64,000 nucleotides of DNA from Sulfitobacter sp. 20_GPM-1509m (lineage in GTDB: Bacteria > Pseudomonadota > Alphaproteobacteria > Rhodobacterales > Rhodobacteraceae), in assembly GCF_000620505.1 (NCBI RefSeq), contig NZ_JIBC01000007.1, forward strand, positions 248,001-312,000. Reading direction: 5' to 3'. The notes beneath the pieces were generated by a model, which was not told the origin of the DNA, ran no database searches, and saw nothing but the letters and a program-made list of their open reading frames with translations. The position numbers and the translations under genes are program-made. How positions within the stretch are numbered: position 1 is the first letter of the stretch; every line of letters starts with the position of its first letter. Shown piece after piece: positions 17,962 to 27,032 of this stretch.

Positions 17962-18000
17962 TCGGGGGCCAGCCCCCCGGCGCTGTCGCGCCGCCCCCGG
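17962..18000. repeat. GC-rich palindromic element after livF
   Basis: GGGGGC-CA-GCCCCC is followed by CGGCGC-TGTC-GCGCCG (17978-17993) and GCCCCCGG. These can form one long or two short stems just behind the liv operon. No T-run follows. It resembles the palindromic element at 7552-7575 in composition and location, and may act as an mRNA-end stabiliser or weak terminator. Confidence 0.5.
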
Positions 18001-18120
18001 AGTTTATCGGGCAAGTTGAAGACCATACGTTCATTCCTCAACGTGACGTCATACCCTGCATTTGGACTTTGACAGTGCTGTAATAGCCGTCACATTGGCA
18101 CCAGATCGTAGGGGGAAGCG

Positions 18121-18873
18121 ATGGCAGATCACACATGGATTGCGCAAAATGACCACGGTGACGGCATTGTGGAGCTGGTTCTGAACCATGCCCCCGTCAA
18201 TGCGCTGGAACCGGAAAGACTGATGGGATTTCACAATCTCATGAACGGCTTGTCAACCGATGGTAATGTGCATGCGGTCATCCTGTCATCGGGGTGCAAG
18301 GTGTTCTCGGCGGGGCTGAACCTGAAACAGGCACAGCATTTTGATCTGGATGGCCAGCGCGCTATTGTAGATGCGTTGAACCTTGGCTTCATGGCGCTGT
18401 TTGAATGTCCCAAACCGGTGATCTGCGCGATCAATGGACCCGCGATTGCGGGCGGTTTGTTCTTTGTGCTGGCATCGGACCACCGCATTTCCGTGCCGCA
18501 CGCGCAATTCGGTCTGGCTGAGGTGCGGGTGGGCGTGGATTTCCCCGCAGGGCCGCTCGGGATCGCACAGGAGATGCTGGATGCGAACATGACGCGTCGC
18601 TTGATGATGCGGGGACAACCCATTGATTCAAAATCCGCTTTGGCGGCTGGAGTGGTCGACGAAATTGTCGAACCTGACAGGCTGGCGCAGGCGGCGCTGG
18701 ACGCGGCACAAGAGTTTGCCCAAATCCCCCCCGCGGCCTATGCCGCCGTCAAATCGCAACTTCGGGCGGATGCGATCGCCCGGACCAAAGCGGCCATTGC
18801 CGCCGAAACCGCTGCGGACCTGCCGTGGTTCACAGATGAAACTGCCGCCGCCATGGCGCGGATGATAGGATGA
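18121..18873 (+). CDS. Enoyl-CoA hydratase/isomerase family protein (crotonase fold)
   Basis: A 250-residue crotonase. INGPAIAGGLFFVLASD is the oxyanion-hole region and FGLAEVRVGVDFPAG the second half-site. Of the two catalytic Glu of rat enoyl-CoA hydratase, the first (GGGCE) is Phe here and the second (AEV) is kept. This pattern suggests an isomerase, hydrolase or other crotonase reaction rather than simple hydration. GTAGGGGGAAGCG before the ATG gives a strong ribosome-binding site, so a new unit starts here. The stop overlaps the next gene. Confidence 0.83.
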   Translation: MADHTWIAQNDHGDGIVELVLNHAPVNALEPERLMGFHNLMNGLSTDGNVHAVILSSGCKVFSAGLNLKQAQHFDLDGQRAIVDALNLGFMALFECPKPVICAINGPAIAGGLFFVLASDHRISVPHAQFGLAEVRVGVDFPAGPLGIAQEMLDANMTRRLMMRGQPIDSKSALAAGVVDEIVEPDRLAQAALDAAQEFAQIPPAAYAAVKSQLRADAIARTKAAIAAETAADLPWFTDETAAAMARMIG

Positions 18874-18878
18874 TACGC

Positions 18879-20087
18879 ATGTCAACATTGGACCAAGCCC
18901 GACTGAACCGCATCAAACCCTGGATGCAAACCTATGTAGATGAAAGGAAATACCCGGGCTGCACTGTATTGCTGAAGCAGGGCGGCAAAGAGGTGTTCTA
19001 TCACGAAACCGGCCTGCGCGACGTGGCAAGCGGTGCGCCCTTTGCCCGCGATACAGTGGCGCGGATCTATTCGATGACAAAACCCGTGACCTCGTTGGCG
19101 CTGATGATGCTGGTGGAAGAGGGGTTGATCCATCTGGATGCGCCCCTTTCGGCGGTTCTGCCCGAGTTTGCCGAGATGTACGCGCTGGTGGACGGGGCCA
19201 CGTCGATTGATCAGGTCGAGCGGTGCGCCGTGCCGACGCTGCATCAGACCGTGACCCATATCGCCGGGTTCAGCTATCCGTTCAACCCCGGTGTGCTGCC
19301 CAAGGCGATGGAAGAGGCCAAGCTGATGTACGCGGCCTCCGAGCCCGGTCTGGCCGAAGTCACCCAGAACCTTGCCAAATTGCCCTTGGCGTTCCAACCC
19401 GGCACCCGCTGGGAATATTCCGTGGGCATCGACGTGATCGGCCGGGTGGTCGAGGTGGTGTCGGGGCAGACGCTGGATGCGTTCTTCAAGTCGCGTATTT
19501 TCGACCCTCTCGGCATGACCGAAACCGGTTTTGCCGTGCCTGATGGGGCATTGGACCGCTTCGCCTCGCTCTATACGCCGCTGGCGGCAGGGGCGATGTC
19601 GCTGGACAACGCAGGCGACAAAAGCGCCGATACGCTGCGCTGCGTCGATGTGGCCGAAAAATCGCCTTTCCGCGCGCCGAAAACCCTGTCGGGCGGCGGT
19701 GGGCTGGTCGGTACCATCGACGACTATATGCTGTTCTGCGAGGCATTGCGCACCGGTGGTCAGGGACTGGTGTCCGGCTCGACCCTGCGGTTCATGATGT
19801 CCAACCATCTGCCCGGTGACATTGCCAGCATGGGTCCGTCAAGCTTTGCCGAACAGCCGATGACCGGCATGGGCTTTGGCATCGGCGGTGCGACTGTGTT
19901 GACCCCCGCGCGGACCCGTACGCCATCGTCTGCCGGAGACTTCAGCTGGGGTGGCATGGCGTCGACCTTTTTCTGGATCGACCCGGTGCATGACATCTCT
20001 GCGGTGTTCTTCACCCAGCTCACCCCCTCCAGCAGCTATCCCGCACGTGCGGCGCTCAAGGCGCTGGTGCACGGGGCCTTGTCATGA
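18879..20087 (+). CDS. Serine hydrolase, class C beta-lactamase-like
   Basis: A 402-residue protein of the beta-lactamase/esterase VIII superfamily. IYSMTKPVTS near residue 67 contains the SxxK nucleophile-base pair, and WEYSVGIDVIGRVVE near residue 183 supplies the catalytic Tyr of the YxN/YSxG motif. LSGGGGLVGTIDDY and the C-terminal SWGGMASTFFWIDP are typical of the group. There is no signal peptide, so it is probably a cytoplasmic esterase or amidase. Its operon neighbours (crotonase, acetoacetyl-CoA synthetase, thioesterase) suggest ester or lactone cleavage. An ATG at 18870 is the alternative start. Confidence 0.85.
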   Translation: MSTLDQARLNRIKPWMQTYVDERKYPGCTVLLKQGGKEVFYHETGLRDVASGAPFARDTVARIYSMTKPVTSLALMMLVEEGLIHLDAPLSAVLPEFAEMYALVDGATSIDQVERCAVPTLHQTVTHIAGFSYPFNPGVLPKAMEEAKLMYAASEPGLAEVTQNLAKLPLAFQPGTRWEYSVGIDVIGRVVEVVSGQTLDAFFKSRIFDPLGMTETGFAVPDGALDRFASLYTPLAAGAMSLDNAGDKSADTLRCVDVAEKSPFRAPKTLSGGGGLVGTIDDYMLFCEALRTGGQGLVSGSTLRFMMSNHLPGDIASMGPSSFAEQPMTGMGFGIGGATVLTPARTRTPSSAGDFSWGGMASTFFWIDPVHDISAVFFTQLTPSSSYPARAALKALVHGALS

Positions 20088-22039
20088 CCGATCGCCGTAT
20101 TCTCTGGACACCCACGCCCGAACGTATCGCCGATACGTCGATTGCGCGGTTTGAGCGCTGGCTCGAGGCCGAACGCGGGCAGACGTTCGCCGACTATGGC
20201 GAGATGTGGGACTGGTCGGTGACCGATCTGGAAGGGTTCTGGTCGGCGGTCTGGCAGTTTTTCGACATGCCGGCATCGGTGCCGCCCACGACATTCCTGG
20301 CCAAGAACCAGATGCCCGGTGCGGAATGGGGGCCGGGGGCGATGTTGAACTATGTCGATCACCTGCTGCGCCATGCGGATGCGCGGCCGGACGATGTGGC
20401 GGTGGTGGTGCAATCGGAAACCTTTGAACGGGTCAGCCTGACGTGGGCCGAGCTGCGTTCACAGGTGGCGTCGGTGGCGTCCCATCTGGCGGATATGGGC
20501 GTGGAGCAGGGCGACCGCGTGGTTGCGATCCTGCCCAACACACAGACGGCTGTGATTGCCTTTCTGGCGACGGCTTCGCTGGGTGCGATCTGGTCGCTGT
20601 GCGCGCCCGACATGGGGCATGTGGCGATCCTCGACCGGTTCACCCAGATCGAACCCAAGGTGTTGATTGCGCAGGACGGTTACACGCACGCGGGCAAGCC
20701 GGTGGACCGCAGCGCTGTGATCCAGCAGATCAGCGAGGGGCTCCCCTCGGTCACGGGGCGCATCATGGTGCCTGTCGCCCATACGCTTCCCGATGGTTGG
20801 ATCGATTTCGCCACGCTCACGGATCGCGCGGCGACGCTGGAAAGCCGTCAGGTGCCGTTCGAGCATCCGCTGTGGATCGTCTATTCCTCCGGCACCACCG
20901 GCAACCCCAAACCCATCGTGCACGGGCATGGCGGCATCGTGCTGGAATCAGCCAAACAGTCGCTGCATCAGGATCTGGGACCGAAGGATCGCTATGCCTG
21001 GCTGACTTCCTCGGGCTGGATCATGTGGAATTCGCAATTCACGGCGCTGGGACAGGGGGCCATGCTGGCGATGTATGACGGCGCGCCGCATTACCCCGAT
21101 ATGGGCGTGGTCTGGCGGTTCGTTGCGGACGAGGGGCTGACCTATTTCGGCGCGGGGGCCGCGTTTTACGCAGGCTGCCTGAAGGCCGGGATCACGCCGC
21201 GAACTGATGTCGACCTGTCGGCATTGCGCGCGCTGGGGTCCACCGGATCGCCACTGTCCGAGGATGCCTACAACTGGATTTATTCCGAAGTGAAAGAAGA
21301 CCTCTGGCTGGCCCCGATCTCGGGCGGCACCGACCTTGCGGGGGCCTTTGTGCTGGGCCATCCCGGGATGCCGGTGCGCGCAGGCGAGATGCAGTGCCGC
21401 GCCCTTGGCAACGCGGTGCGTGCCTATGACGAAGAGGGCAACGAACTGATCAGTGCGGTGGGTGAACTGGTCTGCACCCAACCGCTGCCGTCGATGCCGC
21501 TGTATTTCTGGGGGGATGACGACGGCAGCCGCCTGCATGATGCCTATTTTGACACCTATCCCGGCATCTGGCGGCACGGGGACTGGATCGAGATCAATGC
21601 ACGGGGCGGTTCGGTGATCTATGGTCGGTCGGACGCCACGATCAACCGCAAGGGGCTGCGCATGGGGTCGGCCGAGATCTATCAGGCGGTCGAAGGGCTA
21701 CCCGAGGTCATGGACAGCCTTGTGGTTGATCTGGAATTTCTGGGCCGCGAAAGTTTCATGCCGCTGTTCGTGGTCCCCGCCAAGGGCCAGCCGCTGGATG
21801 ATGCGTTGAAGGACAAGATCAACAATGCCATCCGCACAGGCGTCTCGGCGCGGTTCGTGCCCAATGAGATTGTCGAAGTGGCCGACATTCCGCGCACGCT
21901 GTCGGGTAAAAAGCTTGAAGTTCCGGTGAAAAAGCTGCTTTTGGGCGGTGATCCGGCCCGTGTCGTCAACCGCGACTCCATGGCCAACCCGAACAGCTTC
22001 GACTTTTTCATCGACTACGCAAAGGCCCGCGCCACATGA
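20084..22039 (+). CDS. Acetoacetate--CoA ligase
   Basis: A 651-residue adenylate-forming enzyme, the size expected for acetoacetyl-CoA synthetase. IVYSSGTTGNPKPIVHGHGG is the AMP/P-loop motif with the AACS-specific PIVHGHGG. LTSSGWIMWN, SGGTDLAGAF and GDWIEI with GRSDATINRKGLRMG complete the nucleotide site. IPRTLSGKKLEVPVKKLLLG contains the C-terminal catalytic Lys. It makes acetoacetyl-CoA from free acetoacetate and ATP, feeding the thiolase. It overlaps both neighbours by ATGA. Confidence 0.92.
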   Translation: MTDRRILWTPTPERIADTSIARFERWLEAERGQTFADYGEMWDWSVTDLEGFWSAVWQFFDMPASVPPTTFLAKNQMPGAEWGPGAMLNYVDHLLRHADARPDDVAVVVQSETFERVSLTWAELRSQVASVASHLADMGVEQGDRVVAILPNTQTAVIAFLATASLGAIWSLCAPDMGHVAILDRFTQIEPKVLIAQDGYTHAGKPVDRSAVIQQISEGLPSVTGRIMVPVAHTLPDGWIDFATLTDRAATLESRQVPFEHPLWIVYSSGTTGNPKPIVHGHGGIVLESAKQSLHQDLGPKDRYAWLTSSGWIMWNSQFTALGQGAMLAMYDGAPHYPDMGVVWRFVADEGLTYFGAGAAFYAGCLKAGITPRTDVDLSALRALGSTGSPLSEDAYNWIYSEVKEDLWLAPISGGTDLAGAFVLGHPGMPVRAGEMQCRALGNAVRAYDEEGNELISAVGELVCTQPLPSMPLYFWGDDDGSRLHDAYFDTYPGIWRHGDWIEINARGGSVIYGRSDATINRKGLRMGSAEIYQAVEGLPEVMDSLVVDLEFLGRESFMPLFVVPAKGQPLDDALKDKINNAIRTGVSARFVPNEIVEVADIPRTLSGKKLEVPVKKLLLGGDPARVVNRDSMANPNSFDFFIDYAKARAT

Positions 22040-22908
22040 CAGATGCCCAGGAAACCCTGCTGAACCTGCTGGAAATCGAACAGCTCGAGGTCGATCTGTT
22101 TCGCGGGACGGGGCAGGGTGGCGAAACCTCGACGCGGATTTTTGGCGGTCAGGTGGTCGCGCAGGCGCTGGCGGCCGCCTATGGCACCGTGCCCGACCGG
22201 CTGTGTCATTCGCTGCATGCCTACTTCATCCGTCCGGGCGATCCTGAGATTCCGGTGATCTACCAGGTGGACCGCGCCCGCGACGGCGGCAGCTTTACCA
22301 CGCGGCGCGTGGTGGCGATCCAGCACGGCAAGCAGATCCTGAACATGTCGGCCAGCTTTCATGTAGACGAGCCGGGCCGCCATCACCAGCATCCGATGCC
22401 ACAGGTGTCCGGCCCCGAAAACTGGCCTGACCGAAACGTGCTGCGGGCCGAGGAACTGGACCGCGTGCCCGAGCACCGCCGCGCCGATTTCATGCGGCCG
22501 CGCCCGATCGAGCTGCATGATGTCGAACCGCGCGACATGTTCGAGCCCGAGATTGTTTCGGACGAAAACCATTCATGGTTCCGCATGTCCGCGGCCAAGG
22601 GATCCAGCCCTCAGATGCAGCATTGCATGCTGGCTTATGCCTCTGACATGAACCTGTTGGGTTCGTCGCTGCGTCCGCACGGGCTGACGTGGATGAATGG
22701 CAAGGTGATGACGGCCAGCCTGGACCACGCCATGTGGTTCCACGCGCCGGTGCACTTCGAAAACTGGCATTTGTACACGATGGACAGCCCCTGGACCGGC
22801 GGCGCACGCGGCTTTAACCGGGGCAGCATCTATGACCAGAACGGAACCCTTGTGGCCTCGACCGCCCAAGAGGGGCTGATCCGCGAAATTACACCGCGCA
22901 AACCTTAA
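22036..22908 (+). CDS. tesB: Acyl-CoA thioesterase II (TesB family)
   Basis: A 290-residue double hot-dog thioesterase. IFGGQVVAQALAAA and SLHAYFIRPGD form the N-terminal hot dog. SLDHAMWFHAPVHFENWHLY holds the catalytic Asp of E. coli TesB, and TMDSPW with SIYDQNGTLVASTAQEGLIR is the canonical ending. It releases free acids from acyl-CoA, perhaps as an overflow valve for this pathway. It is the last gene of the 18121-22908 operon. Confidence 0.92.
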   Translation: MTDAQETLLNLLEIEQLEVDLFRGTGQGGETSTRIFGGQVVAQALAAAYGTVPDRLCHSLHAYFIRPGDPEIPVIYQVDRARDGGSFTTRRVVAIQHGKQILNMSASFHVDEPGRHHQHPMPQVSGPENWPDRNVLRAEELDRVPEHRRADFMRPRPIELHDVEPRDMFEPEIVSDENHSWFRMSAAKGSSPQMQHCMLAYASDMNLLGSSLRPHGLTWMNGKVMTASLDHAMWFHAPVHFENWHLYTMDSPWTGGARGFNRGSIYDQNGTLVASTAQEGLIREITPRKP

Positions 22909-22916
22909 TCAAGGGC

Positions 22917-22937
22917 CGCGGACGCAGATGCGCCGCG
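22917..22937. terminator. Hairpin between convergent tesB and VOC genes
   Basis: CGCGG (22917-22921) pairs with CCGCG (22933-22937), and the inner CGCA (22923-22926) pairs with TGCG (22929-22932). This gives a nearly continuous nine-pair stem with one bulged A and a two-base apex. It lies in the 42-base gap between convergent stops and could serve either strand. Neither side has a strong T-run. Confidence 0.4.
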
Positions 22938-22950
22938 ACCCCGTGCGCCA

Positions 22951-23322
22951 TCATCCAAAGACGAAAAAACACAGCTTGTTGTTGTCCGCATCCCGCACGT
23001 AAGCGCCGTAAAAACGGTCCGGAATACGTTGACCGGGTGCGCCGTCATCCGTGGCGCCCAGTTCAATCGCACGCGCATAAATCGCGTCGACCTCTTCCTT
23101 GCTGTCGGCCACAAAGGCCACCATCGTGCCGTTGCCCGAGGTGGGGGGCTGTTTGTCATAGGGTTCGCACACCGCCAGCATGGGCTGTCCGCGTCCGGTG
23201 CTGATAAAGGCGATGCGGCCCATATCGGTGACGATTTTCGCGCCCTTGGACGCAAAAAGCTCTGAGTAGAATGTCTTGGCGGCGTCCATATCCGACACGC
23301 CAAGCGTGGTGTAACCGATCAT
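22951..23322 (-). CDS. VOC-family (glyoxalase/bleomycin-resistance fold) protein
   Basis: A 123-residue single VOC unit with the two beta-alpha-beta-beta-beta halves: IGYTTLGVSDMDAAKTFYSELF at the start (quoted in part) and GAYVRDADNNKLCFFVFG at the end. Members bind a metal and act on small substrates or sequester them. The reaction cannot be predicted; the metal ligands are not obvious. It is 61 bases downstream of the SDR gene on the same strand. Confidence 0.8.
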   Translation of the reverse strand: MIGYTTLGVSDMDAAKTFYSELFASKGAKIVTDMGRIAFISTGRGQPMLAVCEPYDKQPPTSGNGTMVAFVADSKEEVDAIYARAIELGATDDGAPGQRIPDRFYGAYVRDADNNKLCFFVFG

Positions 23323-23383
23323 ATTGCTGTCCTTGAATGAAAGACGCGGACGATGGAAAAACCGTCCGCGGATGGGTGTGCGT

Positions 23384-24157
23384 TCAGGCGTCGTCGAACT
23401 GTCCGAACCTACGGTTCAGCTTGCGCATCCCGCCGATCCAACGGTCATAGTTTTCGGTCTTGTTGCGCATATAGCCCATGACTTCGGGATGCGGCAGAAC
23501 CAGAAAGGTCTCGTTGCGGATTGTCTCGATGCAGGCCTGTGCGACCACATCCGGCTCCATCATGCCGTCGATGGCTGCGACGTGGTCTTCGTGACCCCGG
23601 GTCATTTCGGTGCGCACCGCTTGCGGGCACAGGACCGAAACCTTGATCCCCTGATCGCCGTAGGTCATCGCCAGCCATTCCGCCAGACCGACAGCCGCGT
23701 GTTTGGTCACGCCATAAGGGGCGCTGCCCACCTGGTTCAGCAGACCCGCCGCAGACGAGGTGTTCAGCAGATAGCCGCCACCGCGTGCCGTCATCAACGG
23801 CACCAGCTTGCGCGCGGCCCAGACATGGGACATCACGTTGATTTCCCAGATCCGTTGCCAGCCGTCATTGTCGACCTCGACCCCGCCCGCAATGGAGATA
23901 CCGGCGTTCGAGCAGAACAGGTCAATCGGGCCGACTTCGTCCTCGACACGGTCGATCATCGCGACGATCTGCTTTTCGCTGGACACGTCAACTTCGATGG
24001 CCAGACCGTCGATGCTGTTGGCGGTCTCGTTGGCCCCTTTGAAATCGCGGTCTACACAGATGACAATGGCGCCTTCACCGCTATAGGCCACACACATGGC
24101 GCGCCCGATGCCGCTGGCGGCACCGGTGACGACAACGATTTTATCTTTCAGTTCCAT
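23384..24157 (-). CDS. SDR-family oxidoreductase
   Basis: A 257-residue short-chain dehydrogenase starting MELKDKIVVVTGAASGIG. NAG, the catalytic Ser (LLNTSSAAG) and YGVTKHA (YxxxK) are present. The C-terminal tail (EVMGYMRNKTENYDRWIGG) is longer than in simple SDRs and rich in aromatic and basic residues, as in retinol-dehydrogenase-like members. The chosen start at 24157 leaves four bases after the upstream SDR stop; an ATG 30 bases earlier would overlap that gene. It is the distal gene of the 28725-23384 operon. Confidence 0.86.
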   Translation of the reverse strand: MELKDKIVVVTGAASGIGRAMCVAYSGEGAIVICVDRDFKGANETANSIDGLAIEVDVSSEKQIVAMIDRVEDEVGPIDLFCSNAGISIAGGVEVDNDGWQRIWEINVMSHVWAARKLVPLMTARGGGYLLNTSSAAGLLNQVGSAPYGVTKHAAVGLAEWLAMTYGDQGIKVSVLCPQAVRTEMTRGHEDHVAAIDGMMEPDVVAQACIETIRNETFLVLPHPEVMGYMRNKTENYDRWIGGMRKLNRRFGQFDDA

Positions 24158-24161
24158 CGTC

Positions 24162-24935
24162 TTATGTCCACATGTTCGAGCCGCCACAGACGGTCAGCGC
24201 CTGTCCGGTCATGTATTTGCTGGCATCCGACGCCAGATAGACCGCCAGACCACCGAAATCGTCAGGCTCGCCCAGACGGCGCAACGGGATCTCGCCTTGA
24301 ATGCGCTTTTCGACCTCGGGGTTGTCCCACAGTTCGCGGGCAAAGTCGGTTTTGACCAATCCGGGGCAGATCGCGTTGAACCGGATGCCTTGCGGCCCGA
24401 ATTCCTGTGCCAGATTGCGCACCAGACCGATCAACGCCAGCTTCGACATGCCGTAGGTGCCCAGCATTTCCGACGGTTTGAACGCGCCGATGGATGACGT
24501 GAACATCATTGAACCAGCGCCCTTTTCGATCATGTCGGGGGCGACCATCGTGGCCAGCCACTGGTTCGACAACACGTTGGCGTTCATCGTCTTGTGATAG
24601 GCATCATCGGGGATTTGCGAGGTCTTGCCATAGTAGGGGTTCACACCCGCATTGCCGACAACGATGTCGATCGGCCCCGCGATCTTGCGGGTCTGATCGA
24701 CAAGCGCCTGAAGCTGGTCCTTGTAGCCCACGTTGCAGGCGACACCGTGGGCGCGCGTAGCGCCCACAGCCTTGTTGATGTCAGCGGCGGCTTCGTCCAG
24801 CTGATCCTGCTTGCGCGCAGAGATCACCACGGTTGCGCCATGTTCGGCCAATGCGGTGGCCATCGCCAGCCCCATGCCCTTGGACGCGCCCGTCAGAAGC
24901 GCCACTTTTCCGGTCAGATCGAACATCTTGCTCAT
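24162..24935 (-). CDS. SDR-family oxidoreductase
   Basis: A 257-residue SDR. LTGASKGMGLAMA is the cofactor loop, GNAGVNPYYG the NNAG position, FTSSIGAFK the catalytic Ser and YGMSKLAL the YxxxK pair. ICPGLVKTDFARELWDN and the MTGQALTVCGGSNMWT end are typical of SDRs tied to acyl-CoA dehydrogenases. It overlaps the ACAD gene by ATGA, so it probably acts on that enzyme's substrate or product, for instance a keto/hydroxy interconversion at C4 or C3. Confidence 0.87.
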   Translation of the reverse strand: MSKMFDLTGKVALLTGASKGMGLAMATALAEHGATVVISARKQDQLDEAAADINKAVGATRAHGVACNVGYKDQLQALVDQTRKIAGPIDIVVGNAGVNPYYGKTSQIPDDAYHKTMNANVLSNQWLATMVAPDMIEKGAGSMMFTSSIGAFKPSEMLGTYGMSKLALIGLVRNLAQEFGPQGIRFNAICPGLVKTDFARELWDNPEVEKRIQGEIPLRRLGEPDDFGGLAVYLASDASKYMTGQALTVCGGSNMWT

Positions 24936-26236
24936 GGTCCCGAAAACACCTTGCCCTGGGTCTTGCCGTGCGCGGCAAGCTGACGTTCGTTGCTTTCCTG
25001 GAACTCGGCCACTTCGGCACGGGCGACGACGTGGTGGTGTACCTCATCGGGACCGTCCGCAAAGCGCAGCGTGCGCTGGCCGGTGTACATATTTGCCAAA
25101 GGCGACCATTGCGACAGACCTGTGGCACCGTGCACCTGCATCGACTGGTCGATGATCTGGCAGACCTTTTCGGGCACCATCGCCTTGATCATGCTGACCC
25201 AGATGCGGGCCTCCTTGTTGCCCAGCACGTCCATCGCCTTGGCCGCTTTCAGAACCATCAGGCGCATCGCCTCGATCTCGATCCGTGCGCGGCTGATGGT
25301 TTCCATGTTCTTGCCAAGGTCCACGATCCGCTTGCCAAAGGCCTTGCGGTTGATCGCGCGGTCCATCAGCAGGTCCAGCGCTTTTTCGGCCTGACCGATC
25401 GAACGCATGCAGTGGTGGATACGGCCTGGTCCAAGGCGGACCTGGCTGATTTCAAAGCCACGGCCTTCGCCCCACAGGATGTTTTCCTCGGGCACGCGCA
25501 CGTTGGTGAACTTGATGTGCATGTGACCGTGCGGCGCGTCGTCATGGCCAAAGACATGCATTGGCCCGAGGATTTCAACACCGGGAGTGTCGATGGGCAC
25601 AAGGATCTGGCTCTGCTGGCGGAAGGTTTCCGCGTCGGGCGAGGTTTTGACCATCACGATCATGATCTTGCAGCGCGGATCGCCCGCACCCGAGATATAA
25701 TATTTCTCGCCGTTGATAACCCATTCGCCGTTTTCCAGCACGGCGGAGGTCGAGATGTTCTTGGCGTCCGACGAGGCAACATCGGGTTCGGTCATGGCAA
25801 AGGCCGAACGGATTTCACCAGCCAGCAGCGGTTTCAGCCACTTGTCTTTTTGCGCTTGGGTGCCGACACGTTCCAACACTTCCATGTTGCCGGTATCGGG
25901 CGCCGAGCAGTTCAGCGTTTCGGGTGCCAGCGGGCTTTTGCCCAGCTCGGCGGCGATATAGGCGTAATCCAGGTTCGACAGGCCTTCGCCGGTTTCGGCG
26001 TTGGGCAGGAAAAAGTTCCACAGCCCCGCGTCACGGGCCTTTTGCTTGACGCTTTCCAGCAGCTCCAGCTGACCCGGTGCATAGGACCAGCGATCGGCGC
26101 GGCCTTCGCCCAGACGATAGAATTCTTCGGTGATCGGATCGACGTTGTCACGGATGTGACGGATGACCGCGTTCAGCAACGGTTTGTTGCCCTCGGACAT
26201 CTCAAGGTTGTTCATTTCCGGCGTTGATTTTGCCAT
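24932..26236 (-). CDS. Acyl-CoA dehydrogenase, ACAD10/11-like
   Basis: A 434-residue flavoprotein. FAMTEPDVASSDAKN is the FAD/substrate motif, LGPGRIHHCMRSIGQAEKAL the helix that ends at the active site, and RTLRFADGPDEVH the C-terminal motif found in the ACAD10/ACAD11 group. Those enzymes, and Pseudomonas LvaC, process 4-phosphohydroxyacyl-CoA with loss of phosphate rather than doing plain beta-oxidation. The matching kinase domain is a separate gene at 10557. The family is secure; the 4-hydroxy acid role is inferred. Confidence 0.88.
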   Translation of the reverse strand: MAKSTPEMNNLEMSEGNKPLLNAVIRHIRDNVDPITEEFYRLGEGRADRWSYAPGQLELLESVKQKARDAGLWNFFLPNAETGEGLSNLDYAYIAAELGKSPLAPETLNCSAPDTGNMEVLERVGTQAQKDKWLKPLLAGEIRSAFAMTEPDVASSDAKNISTSAVLENGEWVINGEKYYISGAGDPRCKIMIVMVKTSPDAETFRQQSQILVPIDTPGVEILGPMHVFGHDDAPHGHMHIKFTNVRVPEENILWGEGRGFEISQVRLGPGRIHHCMRSIGQAEKALDLLMDRAINRKAFGKRIVDLGKNMETISRARIEIEAMRLMVLKAAKAMDVLGNKEARIWVSMIKAMVPEKVCQIIDQSMQVHGATGLSQWSPLANMYTGQRTLRFADGPDEVHHHVVARAEVAEFQESNERQLAAHGKTQGKVFSGP

Positions 26237-26258
26237 GTTCGGCCCTCTCTTTCAATTT

Positions 26259-27032
26259 CTATCGGTTGACCCAATTGGGTTTGCGTTTCTCGACAAAGGC
26301 GGTGACGCCCTCGCGGTGATCTTCGGTTTTCATCAACCCGCCCAGCACCTCGTAGCTATAGGCCAGACTGTCATCCAACCCCTCGGCGCGGGCCATTTCG
26401 TTCAGCACACGTTTGGTGGCGCGCACGGACGAGGGTGATTGTGATGCGATGTCCTCGGCCATCTTCATGGCGGCGTCCATCAGCTCGGCCTGCGGGACAA
26501 CCGCGTTCAGGATGCCGTGGCCCAGCGCCTCGGTTGCGTCCATGTGGCGGCCGGTGAACAGCAATTCGTTCGCCTTGGTGCGCGACATGAAACGTGACAG
26601 ACGCTGCACGCCCCCTGTGGCCGCGAAAAAGCCGACCTTGACCTCGGGCAGGGCATAGGTGGAATTGTCCGCCCCGATGATGATGTCGCAGGCCAGCGCG
26701 GTTTCAAATCCGCCGCCCATGGCAAATCCGTTGACGGCGGCAATCACCGGCTTGTCCAGATCGAACCGTTTGCTGAGCCCGGCAAAGCCGCTGTCCGGGA
26801 TCTTGCCGCCCTTGCCGGAGGCACTGTATTTCAGGTCGTTGCCGGCCGAGAACGCCTTGTCGCCCGCACCGGTCAGCACGGCGACCCACAGGTCGTTGTT
26901 GTCACGGAAATCGTTCCAGATCGCGTCCATTTCCATATGCATCGGCGGATGCACGGCGTTGTATACTTCGGGGCGGTTCATGGTCACGATCAGGATCGGA
27001 CCACGGACTTCGGTGGTGACGAATTCAGGCAT
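26259..27032 (-). CDS. Enoyl-CoA hydratase (crotonase)
   Basis: A 257-residue crotonase starting MPEFVTTEVRG. AVNGFAMGGGFETALACD and YALPEVKVGFFAATGG keep both catalytic Glu (GGGFE and LPE), so it should hydrate 2-enoyl-CoA. It begins inside the end of the ligase gene (eight-base overlap) and lies 22 bases before the ACAD gene. It has the complete active site that the crotonases at 18121 and 42378 lack. Confidence 0.9.
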   Translation of the reverse strand: MPEFVTTEVRGPILIVTMNRPEVYNAVHPPMHMEMDAIWNDFRDNNDLWVAVLTGAGDKAFSAGNDLKYSASGKGGKIPDSGFAGLSKRFDLDKPVIAAVNGFAMGGGFETALACDIIIGADNSTYALPEVKVGFFAATGGVQRLSRFMSRTKANELLFTGRHMDATEALGHGILNAVVPQAELMDAAMKMAEDIASQSPSSVRATKRVLNEMARAEGLDDSLAYSYEVLGGLMKTEDHREGVTAFVEKRKPNWVNR

